Assembly: GCA_030263805.2 (NCBI GenBank)
Contig: CP136010.1
Location: 1,875,001 to 1,939,000 of the forward strand
DNA length: 64,000 bases
Direction: 5' to 3'
DNA from: Pseudomonas sp. FeN3W
GTDB lineage: Bacteria > Pseudomonadota > Gammaproteobacteria > Pseudomonadales > Pseudomonadaceae
The position numbers were made by a program, and so were the translations under genes. Under the pieces are notes generated by a model. The model saw only the letters and a program-made list of their open reading frames with translations. It ran no database searches and was not told the DNA's origin. The first letter of the stretch is position 1, and each line of letters starts with the position of its first letter. Below, one piece after another: positions 17,168-25,639 of the stretch.

Positions 17168-19286
17168 ACGCTTTTGGACGACACTCGACCAGCACGCCGG
17201 CATCGCGCTGCGCGAAGGGCCGCGCCAACTGAGCTACGCCGAACTGCGCCATGAGGTGGCCGCGCGCGCCAGCCAGCTGCAACAGCTCGGCGTGCAGCGC
17301 GTCGCCCTGGCGCTGGATAACGGTCTGGAGTGGGCGCTGTGGGACCTGGCCCTGCTGCGCGCCGGGCTGGTCTGCGTGCCGCTGCCAGGTTTCTTTTCTC
17401 CGGCGCAGCAGGAGCATGTGCTGAACCACGCCGGCATCGACTGCCTGATCGGCGCCGTCAGCCCTTTCAGCGAGCGCTGCGGCTTCCAGCAGACCGCCAA
17501 TGACCTGCTGCAGCGCCAGCCGGATGCCGCAGCGCCGGTACCGGCCGGCACGCTGAAGATCACCTATACCTCCGGCACCACCGGCCAGCCCAAGGGCGTC
17601 TGCCTGGATGCGGAGGCGCAGCTGGCGGTGGCCGAGAGCCTGTGGCAGGCCAGCCGGCCGTGTGATGTGCGCCAGCACCTCTGCGTGCTGCCGCTGGCGA
17701 CCCTGCTGGAAAACATCGCCGGGCTCTATGCGCCGCTGCTGGCGGGTGCACGGGTCGAACTGCGCCCGCTGGCGGAAATCGGCTTCAGCGGTGCGGCGGG
17801 CTTCGAGCTGCAACGTTTGCTGGCCACGCTGCAGGCGAGCCAGCCGCACAGCCTGATCCTGCTGCCGCAGCTGTTGCTGGCGCTGGTCAGCGCCGCCGAA
17901 CAGGGCGTGCCATTGCCAGCGTCGCTGCGCTTCGTCGCGGTCGGTGGCGGCCGCGTCGCGTCGCAGCTCCTGGAGCGCGCCGAGCGGCTCGGGCTGGCGG
18001 TGTTCGAGGGCTACGGCTTGTCCGAATGCGCCTCGGTGGTCTGCCTGAACACACCCGAGGCGCGGCGCATCGGCACGGTCGGCCGGCCGCTGCCACACGT
18101 CGAGCTGCGCTTGGCCGACGATGGCGAGGTACTGGTGCGCGGCCCGCACATGCTCGGTTACCTCGGCGAACCGCCGCTGACCGGCGAGTGGCTGGCCACC
18201 GGCGACCTAGGCCATTTCGAGGATGGCTTCCTGATCCTGCACGGGCGCAAGAAGCATCAGTTCGTTACCGCGTACGGACGCAACGTCAATCCCGAGTGGG
18301 TGGAGGCCGAACTGGTACAGCAGGCGTCCATCGCCCAGGCCTGGCTGCATGGGGAGGCGCTGGCGCAGAACGTCGCCGTGCTCGTACCTCGCCGCCCCGA
18401 GCTGAGCGATGCCGAGCTGCAGGCGGCGGTCGAGCGGGTCAATGCCGGCCTGCCGGACTACGCACGCGTACACCACTGGCTGCGCGCCGCCGAAGCCTTT
18501 CGCCCCGACAACGGCCTGGCCACCGCCAACGGCCGCCTGCGCCGCGACGCCCTATTCAGCCACCACCAACCGGCCATTAACGCCCTTCTTTTTCCTGACT
18601 TCGAGGTACGCAGCATGGAATTTTTCGACCAACTGCAACACCAGACCAACAGCGAGCGCGAGTACCTGCTCGGCGCGCCGATCATCCACGCCGCGCTAGC
18701 CGGCACTGCGACCCGCGCGCAGTACATCGCTTTCCTCACCCAGGCCTATCACCACGTCAAGCACACCGTGCCGCTGTTGATGGCTTGCGGCGCACGCCTG
18801 CCGGAGCGCCTGGAGTGGCTGCGCGAGGCGATCGCCGAATACATCGAGGAAGAAATCGGCCATCAGGAATGGATCCTCAACGACATCCGCGCCTGTGGCG
18901 GCGATGCCGAGGCGGTGCGCCACGGCCAGCCGGCACTGCCCACCGAGCTGATGGTCGCCTATGTCTACGACCGCATCGCGCGGCACAACCCGGCGAGCTT
19001 CTTCGGCATGGTCAACGTGCTCGAAGGCACCAGCATCGCGCTGGCGACCCAGGCCGCCGGCGTGCTGCAGGACAAGCTCCAGCTGCCGGCCAAGGCATTC
19101 AGCTACCTGACCTCCCACGGCAGCCTGGACATAGAGCACATCGAGTTCTTCAAGAAGCTGATGAACCGCCTCGACGACGAGGGCGACAAGGCCGCCGTGG
19201 TGCACACCGCGCGCGTGGTCTACCGCCTCTACGGCGACATCTTCCGCAGCTTGACCACGCCGGAGCACAGCCATGCAACTGCGTGA
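17151..19286 (+). CDS. AMP-dependent acyl ligase fused to a heme-oxygenase-like dimetal oxidase (HDO)
   Basis: One 711-residue frame joins two proteins. Residues 1-488 form an ANL ligase: P-loop ITYTSGTTGQPKGV, GYGLSECASVV, then TGDLGHFEDGFLILHGRKKHQFVTAYGRNVNPEWVE. The motif that normally holds the catalytic lysine reads NGRLRRDALF, with Arg in its place. Residues 489-711 form a TenA/UndA-like helical domain whose likely metal ligands, counting from its own Met, are Glu80-x2-His83, Glu137 and His168-x3-Asp172-x2-His175. An internal ATG at 18615 with GAGGT 9 bases upstream could also start the oxidase alone. Substrates are unknown; fatty or aromatic acids are typical of the families. Confidence 0.85.
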   Translation: MQPAAERFWTTLDQHAGIALREGPRQLSYAELRHEVAARASQLQQLGVQRVALALDNGLEWALWDLALLRAGLVCVPLPGFFSPAQQEHVLNHAGIDCLIGAVSPFSERCGFQQTANDLLQRQPDAAAPVPAGTLKITYTSGTTGQPKGVCLDAEAQLAVAESLWQASRPCDVRQHLCVLPLATLLENIAGLYAPLLAGARVELRPLAEIGFSGAAGFELQRLLATLQASQPHSLILLPQLLLALVSAAEQGVPLPASLRFVAVGGGRVASQLLERAERLGLAVFEGYGLSECASVVCLNTPEARRIGTVGRPLPHVELRLADDGEVLVRGPHMLGYLGEPPLTGEWLATGDLGHFEDGFLILHGRKKHQFVTAYGRNVNPEWVEAELVQQASIAQAWLHGEALAQNVAVLVPRRPELSDAELQAAVERVNAGLPDYARVHHWLRAAEAFRPDNGLATANGRLRRDALFSHHQPAINALLFPDFEVRSMEFFDQLQHQTNSEREYLLGAPIIHAALAGTATRAQYIAFLTQAYHHVKHTVPLLMACGARLPERLEWLREAIAEYIEEEIGHQEWILNDIRACGGDAEAVRHGQPALPTELMVAYVYDRIARHNPASFFGMVNVLEGTSIALATQAAGVLQDKLQLPAKAFSYLTSHGSLDIEHIEFFKKLMNRLDDEGDKAAVVHTARVVYRLYGDIFRSLTTPEHSHATA

Positions 19287-20109
19287 CGCGCGCATCCTGC
19301 TCACCGGCGCCAGCGGCGGCATCGGCCAGGTGCTGGTCGAGCGGCTCTGCGCGAACGGCGCACGGCTGTTACTGGTGGGACGCGACAGTCTTGCCCTGGA
19401 AGCGCTGACGCGCCGCTATCCGGGGCAGGTCAGCCTGGTCTGCGCGGACCTCACCCAGCGCAGCGGCCGGTACACGGTGCTGGATGCCGCGCGGCGTTTC
19501 GGCGGCCTCAACTGCGTGATCAATGCCGCCGGGATCAACCAGTTCAGCCTGCTCGAACAGCAGGACGAGGACGCCATCGCCCGCCTGATCGGCGTCAACG
19601 TCACCGCCACGCTGCAGCTGACCCACCTGCTGCTGCCACTGCTGCGCCAGCAACCGCAGGCGCTCTTGGTCAACCTCGGCTCGACCTTCGGCTCCATCGG
19701 CTACCCGGGTTTCGCCGCTTATTGCGCCAGCAAGTTCGCCCTGCGCGGCTTTTCCGAGGCGCTGCGCCGCGAGCTGGCCGACAGTCACGTCAAGGTGCTC
19801 TACATCGCGCCCCGCGCCACCCGTACGGCAATGAACAGCGCCGATGTGGTGGCGATGAACAACGAGCTGAAGGTGGAGATGGATGATCCGCAGGAAGTCG
19901 CACGGCAGATCGTCCATGCCATCACCGCCGAGCGAGAGGAGCTCTACCTCGGCTGGCCGGAAAAACTCTTCGTGCGTCTCAACGGGCTGCTGCCGCGGCT
20001 GGTCGACCAGGCCCTGCGCAAGCAGTTGCCGGTGATCAAACGCTTCGCCCGTGCTGAACAGCCGCTGCCACCCGCCCACCAATCCAACTCAACCGGAGAA
20101 CACCCATGA
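19273..20109 (+). CDS. Short-chain dehydrogenase/reductase
   Basis: The 278-residue classical SDR has the cofactor motif TGASGGIG (residues 11-18), a CVINAAG segment (about 80) and the catalytic Tyr-x3-Lys in YCASKFALRGF (about 155). The C terminus is hydrophobic and Pro/Arg-rich (LFVRLNGLLPRLVDQALRK), perhaps peripheral to the membrane. It overlaps the fusion gene by 14 bases and the next gene by 4, so it belongs to the same operon and probably reduces or oxidises the product of the ligase/oxidase step. Confidence 0.88.
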   Translation: MQLRDARILLTGASGGIGQVLVERLCANGARLLLVGRDSLALEALTRRYPGQVSLVCADLTQRSGRYTVLDAARRFGGLNCVINAAGINQFSLLEQQDEDAIARLIGVNVTATLQLTHLLLPLLRQQPQALLVNLGSTFGSIGYPGFAAYCASKFALRGFSEALRRELADSHVKVLYIAPRATRTAMNSADVVAMNNELKVEMDDPQEVARQIVHAITAEREELYLGWPEKLFVRLNGLLPRLVDQALRKQLPVIKRFARAEQPLPPAHQSNSTGEHP

Positions 20110-20756
20110 ATCGCCTGCTCGGCCTTTGCGCCCTGATGCTGGCCTTGGCCAGCCAACCCTCCTTCGCCCTCAGTCCGGCCGGCGAATCGTCGCTGCGCCA
20201 GATCCAGACGCGCTGGGCTGAGATCAACTACCAGCTGCCCGCCGCACAGCGCGAAGCGGCCTTCGCCCGGCTCGCTTCGGAAGCCGAAAGCGCGGTGGTC
20301 GGCGAACCGCAGGCCGCCGAGTTGCACATCTGGCACGGCATCGTGCTCAGCACCTGGGCCGGCGCCAAGGGCGGGCTCGGCGCGCTGGGTCTGGTCAAGC
20401 AAGCTAAAGCTGAACTGGAGAAAGCCATCGAACTTGAGCCACAGGCGCTGGATGGCTCGGCCTACACCAGCCTCGCCAGCCTCTACTACCAGGTGCCCGG
20501 CTGGCCGATCGGTTTCGGTGACGAGGACAAGGCCGAGGCGCTGTTCAAGCAGGCGCTGGCGCTGAACCCGAACGGCATCGACCCCAACTACTTCCACGGT
20601 GATTTCCTGCTGCGTCAGAAACGCTACGGGGAAGCGCGCGCGGCGCTGGAAAAGGCCCTTGCCGCGCCCGACCGTGCGGGTCGTGAAGTCGCCGATGCCG
20701 GTCGCCGCGACGAAGCCCGCGCGCTGCTCGCGCAGGTCAAGGAAAAGCTGGAATAA
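20106..20756 (+). CDS. Secreted TPR-repeat protein
   Basis: The 216-residue protein has a signal peptide (1-21, ending SFA) and tetratricopeptide-like helices, including AKAELEKAIELEPQALDGSAY, DKAEALFKQALALNPNG and GEARAALEKALAAPD. It probably forms a periplasmic scaffold; no enzymatic motif is seen. The start overlaps the SDR stop (ATGA) and it precedes the regulator by 62 bases. Confidence 0.8.
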   Translation: MNRLLGLCALMLALASQPSFALSPAGESSLRQIQTRWAEINYQLPAAQREAAFARLASEAESAVVGEPQAAELHIWHGIVLSTWAGAKGGLGALGLVKQAKAELEKAIELEPQALDGSAYTSLASLYYQVPGWPIGFGDEDKAEALFKQALALNPNGIDPNYFHGDFLLRQKRYGEARAALEKALAAPDRAGREVADAGRRDEARALLAQVKEKLE

Positions 20757-20818
20757 CCGGCTGCGGCGGCGTTGAATGCACAGCAATGCCGCGAACCCTT
20801 CTGGACGACAGGAACGAC

Positions 20819-21478
20819 ATGCGCATTCTGCTGGTGGAAGACGATCGCGCCCTCGGCGAGGGCATCCGCACCGCACTCAAGCCCGAGGGCTACACGGTGG
20901 ACTGGCTGCAGGACGGCGCGAGCGCGCTGCATGCGCTGAGCCACGAGAGCTTCGAGCTGGCCATCCTCGACCTCGGTCTGCCGCGTATGGACGGTCTGGA
21001 AGTGCTCAAGCGCCTGCGCGCCAGCGCCAACCCCGTGCCGGTGCTGGTACTCACCGCGCGCGATGCCACCAGCGACCGCATCGCCGGGCTGGATGCCGGC
21101 GCCGACGACTACCTGGTCAAGCCGTTCGACGTCGCCGAACTCAAGGCCCGCCTGCGCGCTCTGCTGCGGCGCAGCTTCAACCGCCCGGAGCCAGTCCTGG
21201 AATACCGCGGCATCTTGCTCGACCCGGTCAACCAGCAGGTCAGCTACCAGGGCGCGCCGGTCAACCTGCCGCGCAAGGAGTTCGTCCTGCTCCACGAACT
21301 GCTCGCCCAGCCCGGTCGCGTGCTGACCCGCGACCGACTGCAGCAGGTGCTCTACGGCTGGGACGAGGACGTCGAGAGCAACGCGCTGGAGGTGCATATC
21401 CACCACCTGCGCAAGAAGTTCTTTCCCGAACTGATCCGCACCGTGCGCGGCGTCGGCTATCTGGTGGACAAATGCTGA
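20819..21478 (+). CDS. OmpR-class response regulator (QseB-like)
   Basis: The 219-residue regulator has a receiver domain (VEDDRALGEGIRTAL; phospho-acceptor Asp near 51 in ILDLGLPRMDG; LVKPFD) and a winged-helix domain with NALEVHIHHLRKKF and TVRGVGYLVDK, typical of the QseB/PmrA branch. AGGAACGAC precedes the ATG at 20819. It overlaps the kinase start. Its predicted sites are the CTTAAG-N5-CTTAAG-type repeats at 7089, 16415 and 22951. Confidence 0.9.
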   Translation: MRILLVEDDRALGEGIRTALKPEGYTVDWLQDGASALHALSHESFELAILDLGLPRMDGLEVLKRLRASANPVPVLVLTARDATSDRIAGLDAGADDYLVKPFDVAELKARLRALLRRSFNRPEPVLEYRGILLDPVNQQVSYQGAPVNLPRKEFVLLHELLAQPGRVLTRDRLQQVLYGWDEDVESNALEVHIHHLRKKFFPELIRTVRGVGYLVDKC

Positions 21479-22893
21479 GGGGCTCGATCCGCCAGCGTAC
21501 CCTGGTGCTGGTGCTCGGCATCCTGCTGCTGTCGCTGAGCCTGATTTCCTGGCGCAGTTATCGCGACGCCCGCCACGAGATCGAGGAACTGTTCGACGCC
21601 CAGCTGGCGCACAGCGCGCGACTGGTGCAAGGGCTGGTGATGCGCGACATGCGTCCGCAGGCCCGCGATGCGCTGCAGCAGGCGCTGGACGCCGCGGTGA
21701 ATGCGCGGCGCGACCAGAGTGTGCCGGGGCACGACTACGAAACGAAGCTGGGCTTTCAGGTCTATGCCGCGGATGGCAGCAGCCTGTTGCAATCGGCCGG
21801 CGCGCCGAATGGCGCCTTGCAGCAGCTGGCCGGCGCCGATTCCACCTCACCCTTCAGCCGCCTGCGCGGCGGCTATCACGACGTGCTGCTCGACGGCCGC
21901 ACCTGGCGCCTGTTCCTGCTGCACGACCCCGAGGACGATCTGTGGATTCTGCTCAGCGAGCGCGGCGACGTGCGTGGCGAGCTGGTCGGCAAGATCGCCC
22001 GGCGCAGCCTGCTGCCGGACCTCATCGGCCTGCCGCTGCTGGCCCTGCTGATCTGGCTGGCGGTGGGCTGGGGCCTGCGCCCGCTGGCGCATATGGCACA
22101 GCTGCTGAAGACTCGTGCCCCGGACAACCTCGCACCGCTGCTGCTGGCGCCGCTGCCGCAGGAGCTGGAGCCGGTGGCCGCCTCGCTCAATCGCCTGCTG
22201 CAGCAGGTCAATCAACTGGTCGAACGTGAAAAGCGCTTCATCGCCGACGCCGCCCACGAGCTGCGCACGCCGCTGGCCGTACTGCGCATCCACGCGCAGA
22301 ACGCGCTGCAGGCCGAGCAGCCGGAGGACCGTGAAGCCGCCCTGCAACAACTGCTGACCGGCGTCGACCGCACCACCCGCGTGGTCACCCAACTGCTCAC
22401 CCTCGCCCGCCTCGAACCCAATGCGCAGCCGCTACCCCTATACCAACTGGACCTGCTGCCGCTGTGCCGCGAATGCCTCGCCGAACTGACGCCGCTGGCC
22501 CTGGCGCGCGGTCAGGAACTGACGCTGGAGGCTGACGACACGGCCGATCACAGGCTTTCCGGCGATGCCGCGGCGCTCGCCACGCTGCTGCAGAATCTGG
22601 TCGGCAATGCCCTGCAGTACACGCCTGACGGCGGGCAGGTCCAGGTCAGCCTCCAGAGCATGGATAACGGTGTCAGCCTGCGCGTGGACGACAGCGGTCC
22701 GGGCGTGCCGCCAGCGCAGCGCGACAAGCTGTTCGAGCGCTTCTACCGCCAGGGCGAAGGCCAGGGTGCGGGGCTCGGCCTGGCCATCGTCGCGCGTATC
22801 GCCGAACTGCACGGCGCGACCATCGAGCTGGCAGATTCACCGCTCGGCGGGCTGCAGGTCGCCGTGCAGCTGCCCCGCCGGCCACTTCAGTAA
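21472..22893 (+). CDS. Sensor histidine kinase (QseC-like)
   Basis: The 473-residue kinase has TM1 (about 9-28), a periplasmic domain with the QseC-like HEIEELFDAQLAHSARL, and TM2 (about 180-200). A HAMP segment, the H-box ADAAHELRTPLAVLRIH and an ATP-binding domain (NLVGNALQYTPDGG, VDDSGPGVPP, GAGLGLAIVARI) follow. The stimulus is unknown; relatives respond to catecholamines, iron or divalent cations. It overlaps the response-regulator gene by 7 bases. A two-component pair at the end of the operon suggests local feedback control. Confidence 0.9.
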   Translation: MLRGSIRQRTLVLVLGILLLSLSLISWRSYRDARHEIEELFDAQLAHSARLVQGLVMRDMRPQARDALQQALDAAVNARRDQSVPGHDYETKLGFQVYAADGSSLLQSAGAPNGALQQLAGADSTSPFSRLRGGYHDVLLDGRTWRLFLLHDPEDDLWILLSERGDVRGELVGKIARRSLLPDLIGLPLLALLIWLAVGWGLRPLAHMAQLLKTRAPDNLAPLLLAPLPQELEPVAASLNRLLQQVNQLVEREKRFIADAAHELRTPLAVLRIHAQNALQAEQPEDREAALQQLLTGVDRTTRVVTQLLTLARLEPNAQPLPLYQLDLLPLCRECLAELTPLALARGQELTLEADDTADHRLSGDAAALATLLQNLVGNALQYTPDGGQVQVSLQSMDNGVSLRVDDSGPGVPPAQRDKLFERFYRQGEGQGAGLGLAIVARIAELHGATIELADSPLGGLQVAVQLPRRPLQ

Positions 22894-22950
22894 CCCGGAT
22901 AGCCCCCTGCGAGCAGCCGCGACTGCCCGCCGCAGGCGCAACGGGCATTC

Positions 22951-22983
22951 GCTAAGGTTCGCTTAAGCCTGGCGCCCTAGACT
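22951..22983 (+). promoter_or_regulatory. GCTAAG-N5-CTTAAG repeat plus -10, upstream of cytochrome b561
   Basis: GCTAAG at 22951-22956 and CTTAAG at 22962-22967 are followed after 10 nt by TAGACT at 22978-22983. The sequence after the repeat is also alike in the copy at 7089 (TAAG, a G/C-rich spacer, then CCTAG and CTGC), supporting shared control. Confidence 0.6.
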
Positions 22984-23013
22984 GCCGACATTTCCCTACT
23001 CGGAGTGTGTGAA

Positions 23014-23565
23014 ATGACTGCATCGAACCCACTGGCACGCTATGGTCGTCTGAGCATTGCCCTGCACTGGCTGATGCTGCTGTTGATCGCAGCGGTCTAC
23101 GCCACCATCGAACTCAAGGGCAATTTCGCCAAGGGCAGTGAACCGCGCGAACTGCTCAAGCACTGGCATTTCATGCTCGGTATGACGGTGTTCGCACTGG
23201 TCTGGCTGCGTCTGATTGCGCGCTGGCTGCATCCCGCACCGAAGGCCGTCGCCGGGGCCGGCTGGGAGCGCGCGCTGGCCAAGCTGATGCACCTGGCGCT
23301 GTACGGCCTGATGATCGGCCTGCCGCTGCTCGGCTGGCTGACCCTGAGCGCGGCGGACAAGCCGATCCCTCTCTTCGGCCTCGAGCTGCCGGCGCTGATC
23401 GGCGCCAACCAGGAACTGGCCGGCGAGTTCAAGGAGCTGCATGAAACGCTGGCAGTGGCTGGCTACTGGCTGATAGCCCTGCATGCGGCGGCGGCCTTGT
23501 TCCACCAGTACGTGCGTCGCGACGGCACCCTGTTGCGGATGCTGCCGCAGCGCCGCCAGGCCTGA
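23014..23565 (+). CDS. Cytochrome b561
   Basis: The 183-residue membrane protein has four helices and histidines at heme-ligand positions (IALHWLM near 17, LLKHWHFMLGM near 50, ELHETLAVAGYWLIALHAAAALFHQYV near 145-165). It would shuttle electrons between quinol and a periplasmic acceptor. It lies about 120 bases after the QseC-like kinase and has its own promoter with the same direct repeat. GGAG lies 10 bases before the ATG; an in-frame GTG three codons earlier is less likely. Confidence 0.9.
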   Translation: MTASNPLARYGRLSIALHWLMLLLIAAVYATIELKGNFAKGSEPRELLKHWHFMLGMTVFALVWLRLIARWLHPAPKAVAGAGWERALAKLMHLALYGLMIGLPLLGWLTLSAADKPIPLFGLELPALIGANQELAGEFKELHETLAVAGYWLIALHAAAALFHQYVRRDGTLLRMLPQRRQA

Positions 23566-23572
23566 CGCGCAG

Positions 23573-23619
23573 ACATGAAAACGCCCGGTCGACTCGTCAT
23601 CGACCGGGCGTTTTCATGT
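23573..23619. terminator. Strong bidirectional intrinsic terminator
   Basis: A perfect 20-bp stem with a 7-nt loop (23593-23599) has GC-rich CGCCCGGTCGA flanked by AAAA/TTTT, giving a U-tract on either strand. It lies between convergent cytochrome b561 and moeA. Confidence 0.95.
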
Positions 23620-23620
23620 G

Positions 23621-24853
23621 TCAGCCGAGCAGTTCGCTGAACGGCAGGTACTCCACCGTCTCACCCTCTTCCAACGTGCGGTTGCGCTCGACGATGGCCA
23701 GGCCTTCGGCCCAGGTCGCCGAGGTCAGCATCGCCGAGCCCTGACGCGGGTGCAGGCACACGCGCATCTCGCCGTCGACCTGCTCCAGCCGCGCGCGCAG
23801 GTACTGGCGGCGGTTGTTCGGCTTGCGCCAGGCAAAGCCGGCGGTCAGACGCAGCGGCTTGGGCAGCACCTCGGTGCAGCCCTGGGCACTGAGCAGGAAC
23901 GGCCGCGCCACCACCAGCGAGGTGATCAGCGCCGCCGCCGGATTGCCCGGTACGCCGATCCACGGCTTGCCATTGACCTCGCCAAAGGCCAGCGGCTTGC
24001 CGGGCTGAATCGCCAGACGCCACATATGCAGCTCGCCCAGTTCGCGAATGGCCTGCTTGAGGTGATCCTCTTCGCCGACCGAGACACCGCCGGAAGTGAT
24101 CAGCATGTCCCATTCGGAGGCAGCCAGCGCCAGGGCATCACGGCTGGCCGCCAGCTCATCGACGAGGATTTCGTAGTCGTGCACCTCCATCCCAAGGCTG
24201 CGCAGCACGCTGAGCAGACAGTAGCGGTTGGAGTTGTAGATCTGCCCCGGTGCCAGCGGCTCGCCGGGTTCACGCAGTTCGCTACCGCTGGACAGCAGGC
24301 CGATGCGCAGGCGCCGATAGACCGTCACGCGGGCGACGCCGAAGCTCGCCAGCAAGCCGATCTCCTGGGGCCGCAGGCGCTTGCCGGCCTGCAGTACCGG
24401 GGCGCCGGCCTGCAGCTCTTCGCCCTGACGACGCACATGGGCGCCCTGGGTGACACCGGGGAAATGCACGCGATCGGCGTCGACCTGGCAATCCTCCTGC
24501 GCCACCACGGTGTCGGCGCCCGGCGGCAGCGGCGCGCCGGTGAAGATACGCACGGCGCAGCCGGCAGGCAGTTGCTGATCCGCGGCATCACCGGCGGCGA
24601 TGCGCCCGGCCAGCGGCAGCCAGCCGCCTTCGGCCGGCAGGTCGGCCGCGCGCAGGGCATAGCCGTCCATTGCACTGTTGTCCCAGGCTGGCACCGGGAA
24701 GGGTGCGTCGAGCGATTGCGCCAGCACTCGGCCAAGGGCATCGGACAGCGCGACCTGTTCCACCGGCGGCAGCGCCGGCACCCGTGCCAGCAGCTCGGCG
24801 ATGGCTTCGTCGACCGGTTTCAGGCCACTGGTGTCGCAGCCACAGGCGCTCAT
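23621..24853 (-). CDS. moeA: Molybdopterin molybdotransferase MoeA
   Basis: The 410-residue protein has the MoeA domain order, with PVPAWDNSAMDGYALR (about 55), RIFTGAPLPPGADTVV (about 105), TSGGVSVGEEDH (about 255) and GVPGNPAAALI (about 300). MoeA inserts molybdate into adenylated molybdopterin to make Moco, needed by the nitrate reductase encoded 4 kb away. The ATG overlaps the moaB stop (ATGA). I discard an upstream extension that reads through moaB in another frame. Confidence 0.95.
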   Translation of the reverse strand: MSACGCDTSGLKPVDEAIAELLARVPALPPVEQVALSDALGRVLAQSLDAPFPVPAWDNSAMDGYALRAADLPAEGGWLPLAGRIAAGDAADQQLPAGCAVRIFTGAPLPPGADTVVAQEDCQVDADRVHFPGVTQGAHVRRQGEELQAGAPVLQAGKRLRPQEIGLLASFGVARVTVYRRLRIGLLSSGSELREPGEPLAPGQIYNSNRYCLLSVLRSLGMEVHDYEILVDELAASRDALALAASEWDMLITSGGVSVGEEDHLKQAIRELGELHMWRLAIQPGKPLAFGEVNGKPWIGVPGNPAAALITSLVVARPFLLSAQGCTEVLPKPLRLTAGFAWRKPNNRRQYLRARLEQVDGEMRVCLHPRQGSAMLTSATWAEGLAIVERNRTLEEGETVEYLPFSELLG

Positions 24854-25395
24854 GAGCGTGGCCCGCAGTATTCGACCGCGCTGGCCTTGAGGTGCGGCAC
24901 GAAGTTGCACGGCTTGGTGCGGCTGTCCAGCTGCTCGACGAGAATCTTGTTCCAGGCGGTGCGGCAGGCGTTGGTCGAACCGGGCAGGCAGCAGACCAGC
25001 GTGCCGTTGCTCATACCGGCCAGGGCGCGGGACTGCACGGTGGAGGTGCCGATCTCGCCCAGCGATACATGGCGGAACAGCTCGCCGAAGCCATCGACGG
25101 CCTTGTCCAGCAGCGGCTGCACCGCCTGCGGAGTGTTGTCGCGGGTGGTGAAACCGGTGCCGCCGGTGATCAGCACGACCTGCACGTTCTCGCTGGCGAT
25201 CCAACTGCAGACGCGGGCGCGAATCTGCCAGATGTCGTCCTTGACGATGGCCCGCTCGGCCAGGCTATGGCCAGCGCTCTGCAGGCCGTCGATCAGCGCC
25301 TGGCCGGAGGTGTCGGAATCGATGTTGCGGGTGTCGCTCACCGTGAGCACCGCAATGCTCAGGGGCTGGAATTCGCTGTTGGACAGGTGAGCCAT
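24850..25395 (-). CDS. moaB: Molybdenum cofactor biosynthesis protein MoaB
   Basis: The 181-residue MoaB/Mog family protein has LSIAVLTVSDTR (about 12), the molybdopterin-binding VVLITGGTGFTTRDNTPQAV (about 75) and a SNGTLVCCLPGSTNACRTAW segment (about 130). It adenylates molybdopterin ahead of MoeA. AAGGGAG precedes the ATG by about 10 bases. The 244 bases between it and moaA hold no gene. I looked for a Moco-riboswitch-like fold there and saw nothing convincing. Confidence 0.93.
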   Translation of the reverse strand: MAHLSNSEFQPLSIAVLTVSDTRNIDSDTSGQALIDGLQSAGHSLAERAIVKDDIWQIRARVCSWIASENVQVVLITGGTGFTTRDNTPQAVQPLLDKAVDGFGELFRHVSLGEIGTSTVQSRALAGMSNGTLVCCLPGSTNACRTAWNKILVEQLDSRTKPCNFVPHLKASAVEYCGPRS

Positions 25396-25639
25396 GGCTC
25401 GAAACTCCCTTGAAGATGTGTGCGCAGGCTGCACCCGTGTCGTACGCGAACCCATTCCCCATTGGAGGTATGTCCGCGCGGCGTGGGTGCCATGGGGTCT
25501 GACAACGCTGCAGGCGTTTGCGCGACCTGGCCCTGCAACAAGGCCCGGCTGCGGCAGCCGGGCATGTGGGTCAAACCGGCGATGCCGGTCGATGGTAGCG
25601 AATTAAGCGGTCGACTCGAAGCCCGTGCAGGCGCCCGCC

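Noticed and set aside
18615..19286. Annotating the C-terminal half of the fusion as a TenA-type transcriptional regulator
   Set aside because: It carries a dimetal-oxidase ligand pattern and no DNA-binding domain; the TenA regulator label is a legacy annotation.
25396..25639. Possible molybdenum-cofactor riboswitch upstream of moaB
   Set aside because: No convincing conserved helices or tetraloop-receptor pattern could be traced by eye; calling it would be guesswork. A covariance-model search would decide.
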